This document shows, piece by piece, positions 1 through 7,660 of a stretch of DNA of 64,000 nt; position 1 is the first letter of the stretch, and every line of letters starts with the position of its first letter. Made by a program: the position numbers and the translations under genes. The DNA lies in contig NZ_MACF01000078.1 in the NCBI RefSeq assembly GCF_001884045.1, positions 36,857-100,856 of the forward strand, in the 5' to 3' direction. Origin of the DNA: Bacillus mobilis (lineage in GTDB: Bacteria > Bacillota > Bacilli > Bacillales > Bacillaceae_G). Under the pieces are notes generated by a model. It did not search any database. It had not been told where the DNA came from and saw only the letters and a list, made by a program, of their open reading frames with translations.

Positions 1-1158
1 AGTATTAATTCTACGTATCTTCGTGTATCACATGAACTAACATGGAAGGATTTACTTACGAAAAAGGTTACGACTCGTAAGAAATCCGCAGCTGCTTGGA
101 GTAGGAAACTGCCAGATACTCTGCAAAGAAAAGGACCAGAAGTAGAAATTGCTACCAAACCTGAAGACGTAGTTGCTATGTTTGGGTTGAAGGGGATGCA
201 ATTTGGTCATTATTGCACCGAACAATATGCAAAAGAACATATCGGGCATGTATCCGAAGCATTGCAGGATTTAGCTCGTATATTGGGAATTCCACCTGAG
301 TATATAGGGTTAGGAGGACGCTTAGGACTTGCTATTGGTGCGAGAGGAAGCGGCAATGCATTAGCACATTATGAACCTTCTACCAAAGTCATTAATTTAA
401 CTCGTGATAATGGAGTCGGGGCATTGTGTCATGAATGGGGACATGCATTGGATCATTTCTTATATGATTGTAGTCACGATTTTCAAAATGGTAGTCTTGC
501 TTTCTTATCAAGCGGGAAGAGTATTGGGAATATCTTGCCTGCTATTATCAAGGAAAAGATGCAAGCTGTGTTAGAGGCTTGTAAACAAGGAAAAGTTGCC
601 AGAGTAATCAACGTGGAAAATGCCTACAGTAGAAAGTGGTATTTCTATGGTGGTGTTATCGATAGTTATGATGTGTTTAAAGGAAATCTTTCAAATATTT
701 TAGAATCACATCATGCTAGTTTGTGTAGGAAGCTTGATACTTTATCAGGAGCTACAAAAACGCGTATGGAGCGTAAAATTGAAAAAGAATTCGAGAAAAC
801 CGCACAAATGTTAGCTGCATATCATTATAAAAAAACTGGCGAAAAACTTGTTGAAATATCCTATCAAGTGAAAGGGTCTATATACTTTGATACAGCCATT
901 AAGTTAGATAAGAAGAGAACCAAAAAGTATTGGTCTACAAATCATGAGATGTTTGCTAGAGCATTTGAAGCATATGTAGAATCAGCTTTGCTAGATCAAG
1001 AACATAGAAACGATTATTTAGTTTGTGATACATATTCTTTTGTCTATCCGTTAGGAGAACAAAGAGAACATCTAAATAGAAGTATAAAGAGTTTAATGGA
1101 AGTAGCTGTTCCATATATAATAAATAGTATACAAGGAGTGGGAAATGATGAATTATAA
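1..1158 (+). CDS. LPD1-domain polyvalent protein with HExxH motif (5' partial)
   Basis: The reading frame is open from base 1, so the gene starts upstream of the window; the first internal ATG is at 178. The visible part begins with a basic stretch and then has a block around FGLKGMQFG and GARGSGNALAHYEP followed by HEWGHALDHF. This is the signature I recognise as the LPD1 (large polyvalent protein associated) domain, seen in conjugative-element and phage polyproteins. HEWGH matches an HExxH zinc-peptidase core, and a later N-H-E-M-F-A-R-A-F-E block could supply a further ligand. Such domains are often fused to primases, helicases or anti-restriction proteins thought to enter the recipient with the DNA. 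The 3' end overlaps the next gene by 14 bp, so the two are translationally coupled. The exact role is unknown. Confidence 0.75.
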   Translation, partial: SINSTYLRVSHELTWKDLLTKKVTTRKKSAAAWSRKLPDTLQRKGPEVEIATKPEDVVAMFGLKGMQFGHYCTEQYAKEHIGHVSEALQDLARILGIPPEYIGLGGRLGLAIGARGSGNALAHYEPSTKVINLTRDNGVGALCHEWGHALDHFLYDCSHDFQNGSLAFLSSGKSIGNILPAIIKEKMQAVLEACKQGKVARVINVENAYSRKWYFYGGVIDSYDVFKGNLSNILESHHASLCRKLDTLSGATKTRMERKIEKEFEKTAQMLAAYHYKKTGEKLVEISYQVKGSIYFDTAIKLDKKRTKKYWSTNHEMFARAFEAYVESALLDQEHRNDYLVCDTYSFVYPLGEQREHLNRSIKSLMEVAVPYIINSIQGVGNDEL

Positions 1159-2461
1159 CATACAAAAAGGACAATTTCGTTTAACAACTGCACATCCAAG
1201 AGGAAGTTGGTGGGAATTTTATCGTGTTCCATGCCCAATCTGTAATGGTATTGGAAACTGTATGCTGCATGTTTCACAGGAGAAAGTAGCATGTACCCGT
1301 GTGGAAAGTAAGTGGGTATACGGTAAAAATTCAAGTAATCCAAGTTATATCCATTATCTAAATGGTAAGAAGCAATACCAATTACCAGAGGTAGATGTAG
1401 TAAAGGGGCATAGTAAGCGAAGTAAGGAAGAATTAGATGTATTTAATCGTAATTTAATCGGATTTTTGCCGTTAGAGGAGAAGCATCATATACATTTACT
1501 GCAAGATAGAAAAATGACTGAAGAAGAAGTACAGGTACGTCAATATCGTTCGTTTTTAAAGCAACAAATTGTGTTGGAAGATGATAATACGTACACAACT
1601 ATTTGGGAAAAGTTATTTAAACAAATTGGCAAAAAAGATTGTTGGAAGGGAATACCTGGATTTTATGAAATGAAGAAAGGACAAACTTCTCTTCGTTTAA
1701 TGGCAGGTTTTCCAGGAATTATGATTCCATTCCGAAACCAATATAATCAAATTGTTGGTTGGCAAGTACGTGTAGATGAAGTAAAGAACTCTGTTCATGT
1801 GAAATCTGGGCCTACAGGTATACAAGCCGAACTAGTCCAACAGCCTAATGTTGTGAAAATAACGAAAAACGAGGATTGTATCTATGAAGGAAAACTAGAA
1901 ATAGGGAAAAATAAAGAATTATTAATCGACGGGGAAAAGGTTGTTGTAAAGATACATAAAGGTCAAAAATACTTATGGATCTCTTCAGCAAATAAAAATG
2001 AAGGAACCGGTGCGGGAGGTAGTGAAAATCCACTTCCTGTACATGTAGCGGTACCAAGCTCACATTTGAAACATTGGAAGTCTGGTATGCTGCACAAAAC
2101 AAAATCAGTAATGATTACAGAAGGGCCGATGAAGGCGGATTTGATTGCCGATTTACTTCCTCAAAGACTAAATAAAGAAGAAATAGCTAAAGTAGGGACA
2201 ACAGTTCTTGCGATTCCAGGTGTAAATGCATGGAGAATCGTTATGCCAGTATTAAAAGATATGGGAGTAGAAAATGTATACTTAGCATTTGATGCTGACT
2301 TAGTAGAGAATGAAAAAGTAAGAGCTGCCTTAATTGCTTTTGCGACAGAGTTAAAGAAAGAGGGCTATAACGTAATTATTGCGGCATGGAACCCAGCACA
2401 AGGGAAAGGTCTGGATGATGCAATGCAAGCTGCTTTCAAACCAGTTTTTCGCACAATATAA
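1145..2461 (+). CDS. Toprim-like (DUF3854-type) protein, primase/helicase-associated
   Basis: 438 aa. ATG at 1145 (or 1148) follows AAGGAG at 1134. The N-terminus has a CPICNG...C zinc-finger-like motif like the CHC2 finger of DNA primases. The C-terminal third has toprim-like signatures: ITEGPMKAD (acidic residue), then AFDADL (DxD) and GLDDAM. This order matches the DUF3854/toprim-like module of plasmid and phage replication proteins. A role in primer synthesis or DNA processing during plasmid replication or transfer is inferred. It forms an operon with the overlapping LPD1 gene. The transposon starts only 10 bp after its stop codon, which makes its 3' end the probable target site. Toprim assignment is from motif reading only. 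Confidence 0.65.
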   Translation: MMNYNIQKGQFRLTTAHPRGSWWEFYRVPCPICNGIGNCMLHVSQEKVACTRVESKWVYGKNSSNPSYIHYLNGKKQYQLPEVDVVKGHSKRSKEELDVFNRNLIGFLPLEEKHHIHLLQDRKMTEEEVQVRQYRSFLKQQIVLEDDNTYTTIWEKLFKQIGKKDCWKGIPGFYEMKKGQTSLRLMAGFPGIMIPFRNQYNQIVGWQVRVDEVKNSVHVKSGPTGIQAELVQQPNVVKITKNEDCIYEGKLEIGKNKELLIDGEKVVVKIHKGQKYLWISSANKNEGTGAGGSENPLPVHVAVPSSHLKHWKSGMLHKTKSVMITEGPMKADLIADLLPQRLNKEEIAKVGTTVLAIPGVNAWRIVMPVLKDMGVENVYLAFDADLVENEKVRAALIAFATELKKEGYNVIIAAWNPAQGKGLDDAMQAAFKPVFRTI

Positions 2462-2471
2462 AAAATCATAA

Positions 2472-2552
2472 TGTGTAATTACAACAAAGTCGTGGATTAT
2501 ACAAGAAAGTTGTTTATTCTACAACAAAGTTATACATGATACATGAAAGATG
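2472..2552 (+). repeat. Transposon left (R-like) end: four TnsB-type sites, 20-bp period
   Basis: Terminal TGT at 2472. Copies of a TACAAsAAAGTTG-like 13-mer start at 2480, 2500, 2520 and 2540, an exact 20-bp spacing, all in the same orientation; the innermost (TACATGAAAGATG) is the most diverged. The same motif recurs in inverted orientation at the right end. Tight tandem TnsB sites are typical of the Tn7 right end. Confidence 0.8.
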
Positions 2553-2583
2553 TAGACTTAAAATATTATTAGATTATATGAGG

Positions 2584-2613
2584 AAAAGCATGACAATTGT
2601 ACGTCATGCTTTT
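2584..2613. terminator. Rho-independent terminator-like hairpin
   Basis: AAAAGCATGAC and GTCATGCTTTT form an 11-bp stem around an 8-nt loop, followed by more T. It lies just inside the transposon left end and could stop transcription crossing between backbone and cargo in either direction. Confidence 0.7.
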
Positions 2614-2823
2614 TTTTATAGGTCAAAAAAGGAATTTTAGGAGGTTTTAAAGAATTAATAATGGTTAGGATTCTGTATTGACAAAATTATTGTTTTTATT
2701 GAGGTATATATTAAATAGAAATTTGAAGAATTATACTAATTATTAATTTAAGAAGTCGGTTTTACATACATGCATATATATATCTAACTTTTTAGTTAAG
2801 ACATAATAAAGGGAGCTATAGTA

Positions 2824-3273
2824 ATGCCAAAAAAATTTATAATTTCTAAACAAAGCGACATGGCTGGATTTTCATCTTTTAAGTGCTCATTTTGTGGAGA
2901 AGAATTTAAATTAAGAGCCGATGAAGTACAAGAAGATGATGTTATGGAGTTATTTTGTCCTAGTTGTGGTATTCCTTGTCCAGTTTCTACATACTACACT
3001 GAGGATATTAAGGAAAATGCTATGATATTAGCAGAGAATGAAATGGCAAAAGCGGTAAATGATCTATTTAAAGGATTAGAAAAGTCTTTGAAAAGAAGTA
3101 AGGGCATGAAATTTAAAGCTGGGAAACTTATGACAACAAAACAACCAAGAGTATTATATGAAAAAGATGATTTAGATGAAGTGATGTTTTTATGTTGTGA
3201 TAGAAAAGCTAAATTAACTATATTAACTAAAGCAGGTCATTCTCCATTTTGTCCATACTGTGGGGTGAATTAG
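2824..3273 (+). CDS. Zinc-ribbon protein, first gene of an unknown two-gene module
   Basis: 149 aa; ATG after GGGAG. An N-terminal CSFC (C-x2-C) pairs with CPSC about 25 residues later, giving a TFIIB-type zinc ribbon. The C-terminus has a second possible metal site, FLCCD...FCPYCG at the extreme end. The middle is a charged helix rich in Lys and Glu. The stop codon abuts the TTG start of the next gene, so the two are almost certainly co-translated. They form an isolated pair between the transposon left end and the ars cluster and end in a strong terminator. I do not recognise a specific function. Zinc-ribbon/effector pairs at transposon cargo edges are often defence modules, but that is inference. 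Confidence 0.6.
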   Translation: MPKKFIISKQSDMAGFSSFKCSFCGEEFKLRADEVQEDDVMELFCPSCGIPCPVSTYYTEDIKENAMILAENEMAKAVNDLFKGLEKSLKRSKGMKFKAGKLMTTKQPRVLYEKDDLDEVMFLCCDRKAKLTILTKAGHSPFCPYCGVN

Positions 3274-4101
3274 TTGGAAGCTTCAGTTCTTATTCCTATT
3301 AAAAAATTTAAAATTCTCTCTAAAAATTTTAGGAGAGTCTCTGGAGATTTGTTGAATTCAAGTGATATACATGAGACCATGAGATTGGCTAAAAAGTTTG
3401 TTACATATATTGAAAGTGAACCTATTATTTATGACTTTATACGTAAATGTCATACACAAGACTATAATTTAGAGGAAATGATAGGACTAAAGACATATGG
3501 TTCAAAGTATGATATTCCTATTGATAATAATGAAGAAATCAGCTTTATTTATCAACTTTTAAAATATGCAACAGTGCACTTAAATGATTATCATGAATTA
3601 ACATTTGGATATGCTTTCTATAAAGGAGCAAAATTTTCAGATCAAGTACGAGAATTTAATTATCAAGTTGTAAGACTTTTAGTAAATCATATTACAGATT
3701 ATTTAGAGGAGATGGCAATTGAATTGGGAATTGATGAAAAACCGAATGCAAAAGTATTAATTCAAGGTAATGTAGGACAATTTAATTATGCAGAACAAGG
3801 GAATATTGAAGCTAATCAAATAAATAACCAAGATGAGGGGAAGGAGCTTAAAAAAATAGCTCAAGAACTAATGGAACTCCTAAGAGGGGCATCTATGGAA
3901 AATAAAGATGTTCAAGAAGATGCTATAGATTTTGTTGGAGAGGTAGTACAAAATATCGAGGAAGGTCATGAACCGAAGCCGTCTCTTCTTAGAAGAACAA
4001 CAAATGCTTTGACGGAAATTAATTCAACGGTGGAAGGGGGATCTCAACTTGCTATTAAGATTGGTCAATTTGTAAATCTAGTGAGCAGTTGGATTTCTTA
4101 A
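3274..4101 (+). CDS. Unknown protein with defence-like C-terminal tail, second gene of module
   Basis: 275 aa from a TTG start immediately after the upstream stop; the upstream ribosome binding site may be shared. No transmembrane segments are seen. Residues 1-150 are mostly helical with no motif I recognise. Around residues 165-185 comes a short Gly/Asn/Gln-rich stretch (IQGNVGQFNYAEQGNIEAN), then an amphipathic helical C-terminus ending in a hydrophobic segment. A Gln/Asn linker plus C-terminal helical bundle of this look occurs in several abortive-infection-type proteins such as those with AbiTii domains; this resemblance is from memory, not a search. Role unknown; candidate partner of the zinc-ribbon protein. 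Confidence 0.55.
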   Translation: MEASVLIPIKKFKILSKNFRRVSGDLLNSSDIHETMRLAKKFVTYIESEPIIYDFIRKCHTQDYNLEEMIGLKTYGSKYDIPIDNNEEISFIYQLLKYATVHLNDYHELTFGYAFYKGAKFSDQVREFNYQVVRLLVNHITDYLEEMAIELGIDEKPNAKVLIQGNVGQFNYAEQGNIEANQINNQDEGKELKKIAQELMELLRGASMENKDVQEDAIDFVGEVVQNIEEGHEPKPSLLRRTTNALTEINSTVEGGSQLAIKIGQFVNLVSSWIS

Positions 4102-4126
4102 AAAGTCAGTGGTTTACGTTAATATT

Positions 4127-4165
4127 AAAAAGACATTTACGGATGATATTAGTAAATGTCTTTTT
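4127..4165 (+). terminator. Rho-independent terminator
   Basis: AAAAAGACATTTA at 4127-4139 pairs perfectly with TAAATGTCTTTTT at 4153-4165. It closes the zinc-ribbon/unknown gene pair and separates it from the ars cluster. Confidence 0.8.
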
Positions 4166-4173
4166 AATTAATA

Positions 4174-4229
4174 ATTACTTTTGCAACTAATAAATCAATT
4201 TTTTTTGATTTATTAGTTGCAAAAGTAAT
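4174..4229. repeat. Perfect 25-bp inverted repeat containing an ArsR operator
   Basis: Arms 4174-4198 and 4205-4229 are perfect inverted repeats around six T. The centre is ATCAA-N6-TTGAT, the same dyad found near the arsR and flavoprotein promoters. The right arm contains the -35 element of the arsR promoter. The structure is therefore both a strong hairpin, possibly a second terminator for the upstream module, and an operator. Confidence 0.75.
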
Positions 4230-4267
4230 GAAAGGCATATATATTATAAATATCAAAAAAAATTGAT
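4217..4267 (+). promoter_or_regulatory. arsR promoter with flanking ArsR operators
   Basis: TTGCAA at 4217-4222, a 17-bp spacer and TATATT at 4240-4245 form a good sigma-A promoter. A copy of ATCAA-N6-TTGAT lies at 4252-4267, over the expected transcription start, and another at 4194-4209, just upstream of the -35. This is the layout of an autorepressed ArsR gene. Confidence 0.75.
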
Positions 4268-4281
4268 GAAAGGAAATTACC

Positions 4282-4602
4282 ATGAAAGAAATAAAATTAT
4301 ACAATCAATCAACTCCTCAATCCTTTGAAAAATATGAAAAAAAGTTCAAAGCATTGGCAGATCAAAAAAGGTTACACATCTTGTATGAATTGTGCCAACG
4401 TGGAGAAACTTGTGTATGCGATTTAACGGGTGTTCTTGAATTACCACAATCAAAACTTTCGTATCATTTAAAACTTTTACTTGATGCAAATCTTATTACA
4501 AAAGAAACAAAAGGGACATGGAGTTACTATAACATTAATAAAGAAGAAGTAGATGCACTATTATCTGAGCAATTATGCTGTATATTTCGTCCTATGTCAT
4601 AA
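4282..4602 (+). CDS. arsR: ArsR-family arsenite-responsive repressor
   Basis: 106 aa winged helix-turn-helix protein; ATG after GAAAGGAA. The recognition-helix region reads ETCVCDLTGVLELPQSKLSYHLKLL. The CVC pair just before it matches the CVCDL arsenite site of classic ArsR repressors. A C-terminal EQLCCIFRP adds two more cysteines. In the family, arsenite binding to these cysteines releases the protein from the promoter. Four copies of ATCAA-N6-TTGAT around this gene and upstream of the next gene are probably its operators, so it should control itself and the flavoprotein gene. The rest of the cluster may be controlled by read-through. Confidence 0.9.
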   Translation: MKEIKLYNQSTPQSFEKYEKKFKALADQKRLHILYELCQRGETCVCDLTGVLELPQSKLSYHLKLLLDANLITKETKGTWSYYNINKEEVDALLSEQLCCIFRPMS

Positions 4603-4640
4603 TTTTGGTTGGGGCGAAATAGCATTTTAATATATTATTA

Positions 4641-4724
4641 ATCAATTTTTTTTGATCAATACAGCTTTTTATAAATGATTAAACTCGAATAATCATTCTG
4701 GTATTTAAATCAACTTTTTTTGAT
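4641..4724 (+). promoter_or_regulatory. Two ArsR operators upstream of the flavoprotein gene
   Basis: ATCAA-N6-TTGAT occurs at 4641-4656 and 4709-4724, identical in geometry to the two copies at arsR. The second lies next to an AT-rich stretch with TATATT at 4740-4745 as a -10 candidate. This suggests a second ArsR-controlled promoter 60-140 bp before the ATG at 4785. Confidence 0.7.
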
Positions 4725-4784
4725 TTAAATAATTAAATTTATATTTTACACTTACAAATTTAAAGAAAATTAGGAGGTTTTTTT

Positions 4785-6170
4785 ATGAAACCTATTCAAC
4801 TTTCATTCAAAGTACAAGATTGTTGTGGAACAGACAATCAAACATTACAAAGCAATATCGATATGCAAGGATTAAAACAGTTACCAGTTGCCATTATTGG
4901 GGGAGGTCCTGTAGGTTTAGCTGCAGCTGCACATTTAGCAAAACATGGTGAATCATTTATCTTATTAGAAGCTGGGGCAAATATAGGTTCAAACATCCTT
5001 ACATGGGGCCATGTGCGGTTATTCTCACCTTGGCAATATAACATAGATAAAGCAGCTCTAGCTCTTCTTGAACAACATGGCTGGGAATCACCAGACATAA
5101 AAGCATTACCAACAGGAAGAGAAATTGTAGAACAATACTTACAACCGCTTGCGAATCTTCCGGAAATTAAACCATTTATCCATTTGAATACTAAAGTACT
5201 ATCTATAGGTAAGAAGGATACAGATAAAATGAAAACAACGAATCGTGAAAAAATGCCATTTATGATCTATACAGAAAAAGAAGGTGTACTTCAAGTTTAT
5301 GAAGCTAGAGCGATATTAGATGCTTCCGGTACGTGGGGAAATCCAAATCCGGCAAATTCTAATGGTATCTGGTTGAAAGAAGAGCAATCCCTTAACGAGC
5401 ATATTTTTTATGGTATTCCAGATATATTAGGAAACGAACAAAAGCGATATGCCAATAAGCATGTAGCTGTCGTTGGAAGTGGTCATTCTGCAATCAATGC
5501 TTTATTGGAGTTGGCAAAATTAAAGGAGTCCTATCCAGGGACTAAGATTGTATGGATTATGAGAAAGCAACGTGTGGAAGAAGCATACGGGGGAGAGGAA
5601 AAAGATGCTCTTGAAGCGCGCGGAACCTTAGGTAGCCACATTCATCAATTGGTTGATGAAGGAATCGTGGAAGTAATGACACCATATAAAATTCAATACG
5701 TAGTTAGTACAAAAAATGGAATGGACATTGTAGGTCATCAAGATGAGAAAGAAATAAAAATTACTGATATCCAAGAGATGATTGTAAATACAGGGAATCG
5801 TCCTAATTTATCTATGATAAGTGAAATACGTACTTCTATTGATACTGCTACTGAAAGTGTAGGGGCTTTAGCACCACTAATCGATCCTAACCTTCATAGT
5901 TGTGGCACTGTTCGCCCCCATGGTGAAAAAGAGCTTCGACACCCAGAGAAAGGTTTCTATATTGTAGGTTCAAAAAGTTATGGAAGAGCGCCTACTTTCC
6001 TTATGGCGACAGGATATGAACAAGTTAGATCTATAGTTGCTTACCTTACTGGTGATTATGAGGCAGCTGAAAAAGTAGAACTTGATTTGCCAGAGACTGG
6101 TGTTTGTAGTGTGAATGTAAAGCCTAATAAAGTAGATGATTCATGTTGTGGTACAGAATCTTGTTGTTAA
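4785..6170 (+). CDS. Arsenic-associated FAD/NAD(P)-dependent oxidoreductase
   Basis: 461 aa; ATG after TTAGGAGG. A first dinucleotide fold starts at about residue 35 (IIGGGPVGLAAAAHLA) and a second at about residue 227 (VAVVGSGHSAINALLE), the two-Rossmann layout of class B flavoprotein monooxygenases and related reductases. The C-terminus ends in two Cys-Cys pairs (DSCCGTESCC) and the N-terminus has DCCGTD; vicinal cysteines of this kind bind trivalent arsenicals. The gene sits directly behind ArsR operators. A role in oxidising or handling arsenicals is inferred; the natural substrate is not known to me. It is longer than ArsO-type proteins and differs from the second flavoprotein downstream. 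Confidence 0.7.
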   Translation: MKPIQLSFKVQDCCGTDNQTLQSNIDMQGLKQLPVAIIGGGPVGLAAAAHLAKHGESFILLEAGANIGSNILTWGHVRLFSPWQYNIDKAALALLEQHGWESPDIKALPTGREIVEQYLQPLANLPEIKPFIHLNTKVLSIGKKDTDKMKTTNREKMPFMIYTEKEGVLQVYEARAILDASGTWGNPNPANSNGIWLKEEQSLNEHIFYGIPDILGNEQKRYANKHVAVVGSGHSAINALLELAKLKESYPGTKIVWIMRKQRVEEAYGGEEKDALEARGTLGSHIHQLVDEGIVEVMTPYKIQYVVSTKNGMDIVGHQDEKEIKITDIQEMIVNTGNRPNLSMISEIRTSIDTATESVGALAPLIDPNLHSCGTVRPHGEKELRHPEKGFYIVGSKSYGRAPTFLMATGYEQVRSIVAYLTGDYEAAEKVELDLPETGVCSVNVKPNKVDDSCCGTESCC

Positions 6171-6179
6171 GGAGACTGA

Positions 6180-6217
6180 CTGTAAGGAGTAGTAATTTAT
6201 ATTACGCCTCCTTACAG
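6180..6217 (+). other. Long stem-loop without T tract
   Basis: CTGTAAGGAG at 6180-6189 pairs with CTCCTTACAG at 6208-6217, and the loop holds a second inverted repeat (GTAAT...ATTAC). There is no run of T after it, so it is more likely an RNA stability or processing element between the flavoprotein gene and the small gene downstream than a full terminator. Confidence 0.5.
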
Positions 6218-6249
6218 AAGAATTAAGTTTGAAAGGAGAACACAATGAA

Positions 6250-6453
6250 ATGGTTATTAATCATGCGGGTAATTTAAAGAAAGACTATTTTGTATCCTAT
6301 ATAAGATTAATAATGAATGCCCACCAATGTAATGTTGAAAATGCAAAGGATTATGTTTTTCAAAGTATGTTCAGACTCGAAAAAAACAGTTTAGGAAAGA
6401 AAACTTATCAGAGTTTCCTTGAAGCGTATCGAGAATTAAAAGAATCTAATTAA
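6250..6453 (+). CDS. Small hypothetical protein in ars cluster
   Basis: 67 aa from ATG 6250. GAAAGGAG at 6229-6237 favours this start over the in-frame TTG at 6229, which overlaps that site. The protein is helical and charged, with no transmembrane segment and one cysteine. I do not recognise it. It lies 23 bp before the ArsO-like gene and is probably in the same transcript. Confidence 0.55.
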   Translation: MVINHAGNLKKDYFVSYIRLIMNAHQCNVENAKDYVFQSMFRLEKNSLGKKTYQSFLEAYRELKESN

Positions 6454-6476
6454 ATAAGTAAATCAAAGGTGGGATA

Positions 6477-7550
6477 ATGATGAAAGAAATATTAGATTCC
6501 ATTGTAATTGGAGGAGGGCAAGCTGGTCTTGCGTCTGGTTATCACCTTCAAAAAAAAGGATTACAGTTTTTAATATTAGAAGCGAGTGAGCGAACAGCTG
6601 GGTCTTGGCCTTACTATTATGAAAGTCTGAAATTGTTTTCTCCCGCACGTTTTTCATCGTTACCTGGAATGCAATTCCCAGGGCATCCTGATGATTATCC
6701 CACGAGGAACGAAGTGATTGATTACTTGCAAAATTATGTGGACAATTTTCAGCTACCAGTTATGTTAAATCAGCGAGTAGAATCTATAGAAAAAGAAGAT
6801 GGAATATTTAAAGTTCAAACAGTCTCTGGAAAGACATTTTTGACTAGAACTATTATAAATGCAACTGGTTCTTTCCACAGTCCGTTTAATCCGATAATAA
6901 AGGATCAAGAGGAATTCAAGGGGAATATTATACATTCCGCTATGTATCGGAGTCCGAATCAGTATATTAATCAAAGAGTAGTGGTGGTGGGGCGGAGAAA
7001 TTCAGCTGTCCAAATTGCACTTGAACTGGCCGATGTAAGTAAAGTATCTTTAGCTGTACGAAAGCCTGTTCAACTCATGAAACAAAAAGTGTGGGGGAAG
7101 GATTTACATTTTTGGCTTAAGGTATTAGGTGTAGATACCTTTCCGTTTTGGCGATTTGGAAAAACAGCACCGAGTTCAGGAGGAGTCATCGATTTAGGTG
7201 ATTACAAGGAACGATTAGCTAGGGGGAATCCAGATCAAAGGTCTATGTTTACATCTTTTTACACTGATGGTGTAGTTTGGCCTGATGGGAAGAAGGAGCC
7301 AATCGATACGGTCATTTTTGCAACGGGCTATCACCCTAATCTCTCTTACTTCAATGCTATTGGAGCACTGGACTCAGAAGGAAGACCTTTACAAATAGCT
7401 GGTGTAAGTACAGAGGTCCAAGGGGTGTATTATGTTGGCTTGGAAGGTCAACGTTCGTTTTCTTCTGCGACATTAAGGGGAGTTGGATCGGATGCTAAAT
7501 TTGTTGTGAGAAAGCTAATAAGCTATTTGAAAAATGAATATTTTAGATAA
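6477..7550 (+). CDS. arsO: ArsO-like flavin-dependent monooxygenase
   Basis: 357 aa. The ATG pair at 6477/6480 follows GGTGGG. The N-terminal FAD fold is IVIGGGQAGLASGYHL (about residue 9). The FSPARFSSLPGM block and the PTRNEVIDYLQNY segment are typical of ArsO/YhiN-like flavoproteins found in ars operons, and the FATGYHPN block near the C-terminus is typical of flavin monooxygenases. The second, NAD(P)-binding motif reads VVVGRRNSA where the family usually has GxGxSA or GGGNSA, so two residues of the glycine loop are arginine; this may alter cofactor use. Length agrees with ArsO. The role in arsenic metabolism comes from context and family. Confidence 0.75.
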   Translation: MMKEILDSIVIGGGQAGLASGYHLQKKGLQFLILEASERTAGSWPYYYESLKLFSPARFSSLPGMQFPGHPDDYPTRNEVIDYLQNYVDNFQLPVMLNQRVESIEKEDGIFKVQTVSGKTFLTRTIINATGSFHSPFNPIIKDQEEFKGNIIHSAMYRSPNQYINQRVVVVGRRNSAVQIALELADVSKVSLAVRKPVQLMKQKVWGKDLHFWLKVLGVDTFPFWRFGKTAPSSGGVIDLGDYKERLARGNPDQRSMFTSFYTDGVVWPDGKKEPIDTVIFATGYHPNLSYFNAIGALDSEGRPLQIAGVSTEVQGVYYVGLEGQRSFSSATLRGVGSDAKFVVRKLISYLKNEYFR

Positions 7551-7660
7551 TGATATTAACCCTATGACTTGGTGGGGATTTGGTTACGTCCTTAAATTGC
7601 ACAACTTAAGTCAAAAATCAAAAGTAATGTAAAGGTAAGGGAGATTAGGGGGAAATAAGT

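Noticed and set aside
4174-4229. Insertion-sequence end or MITE
   Set aside because: The perfect palindrome has the ArsR dyad at its centre and the -35 box in one arm, which explains it as an operator/hairpin; no duplication flanks it.
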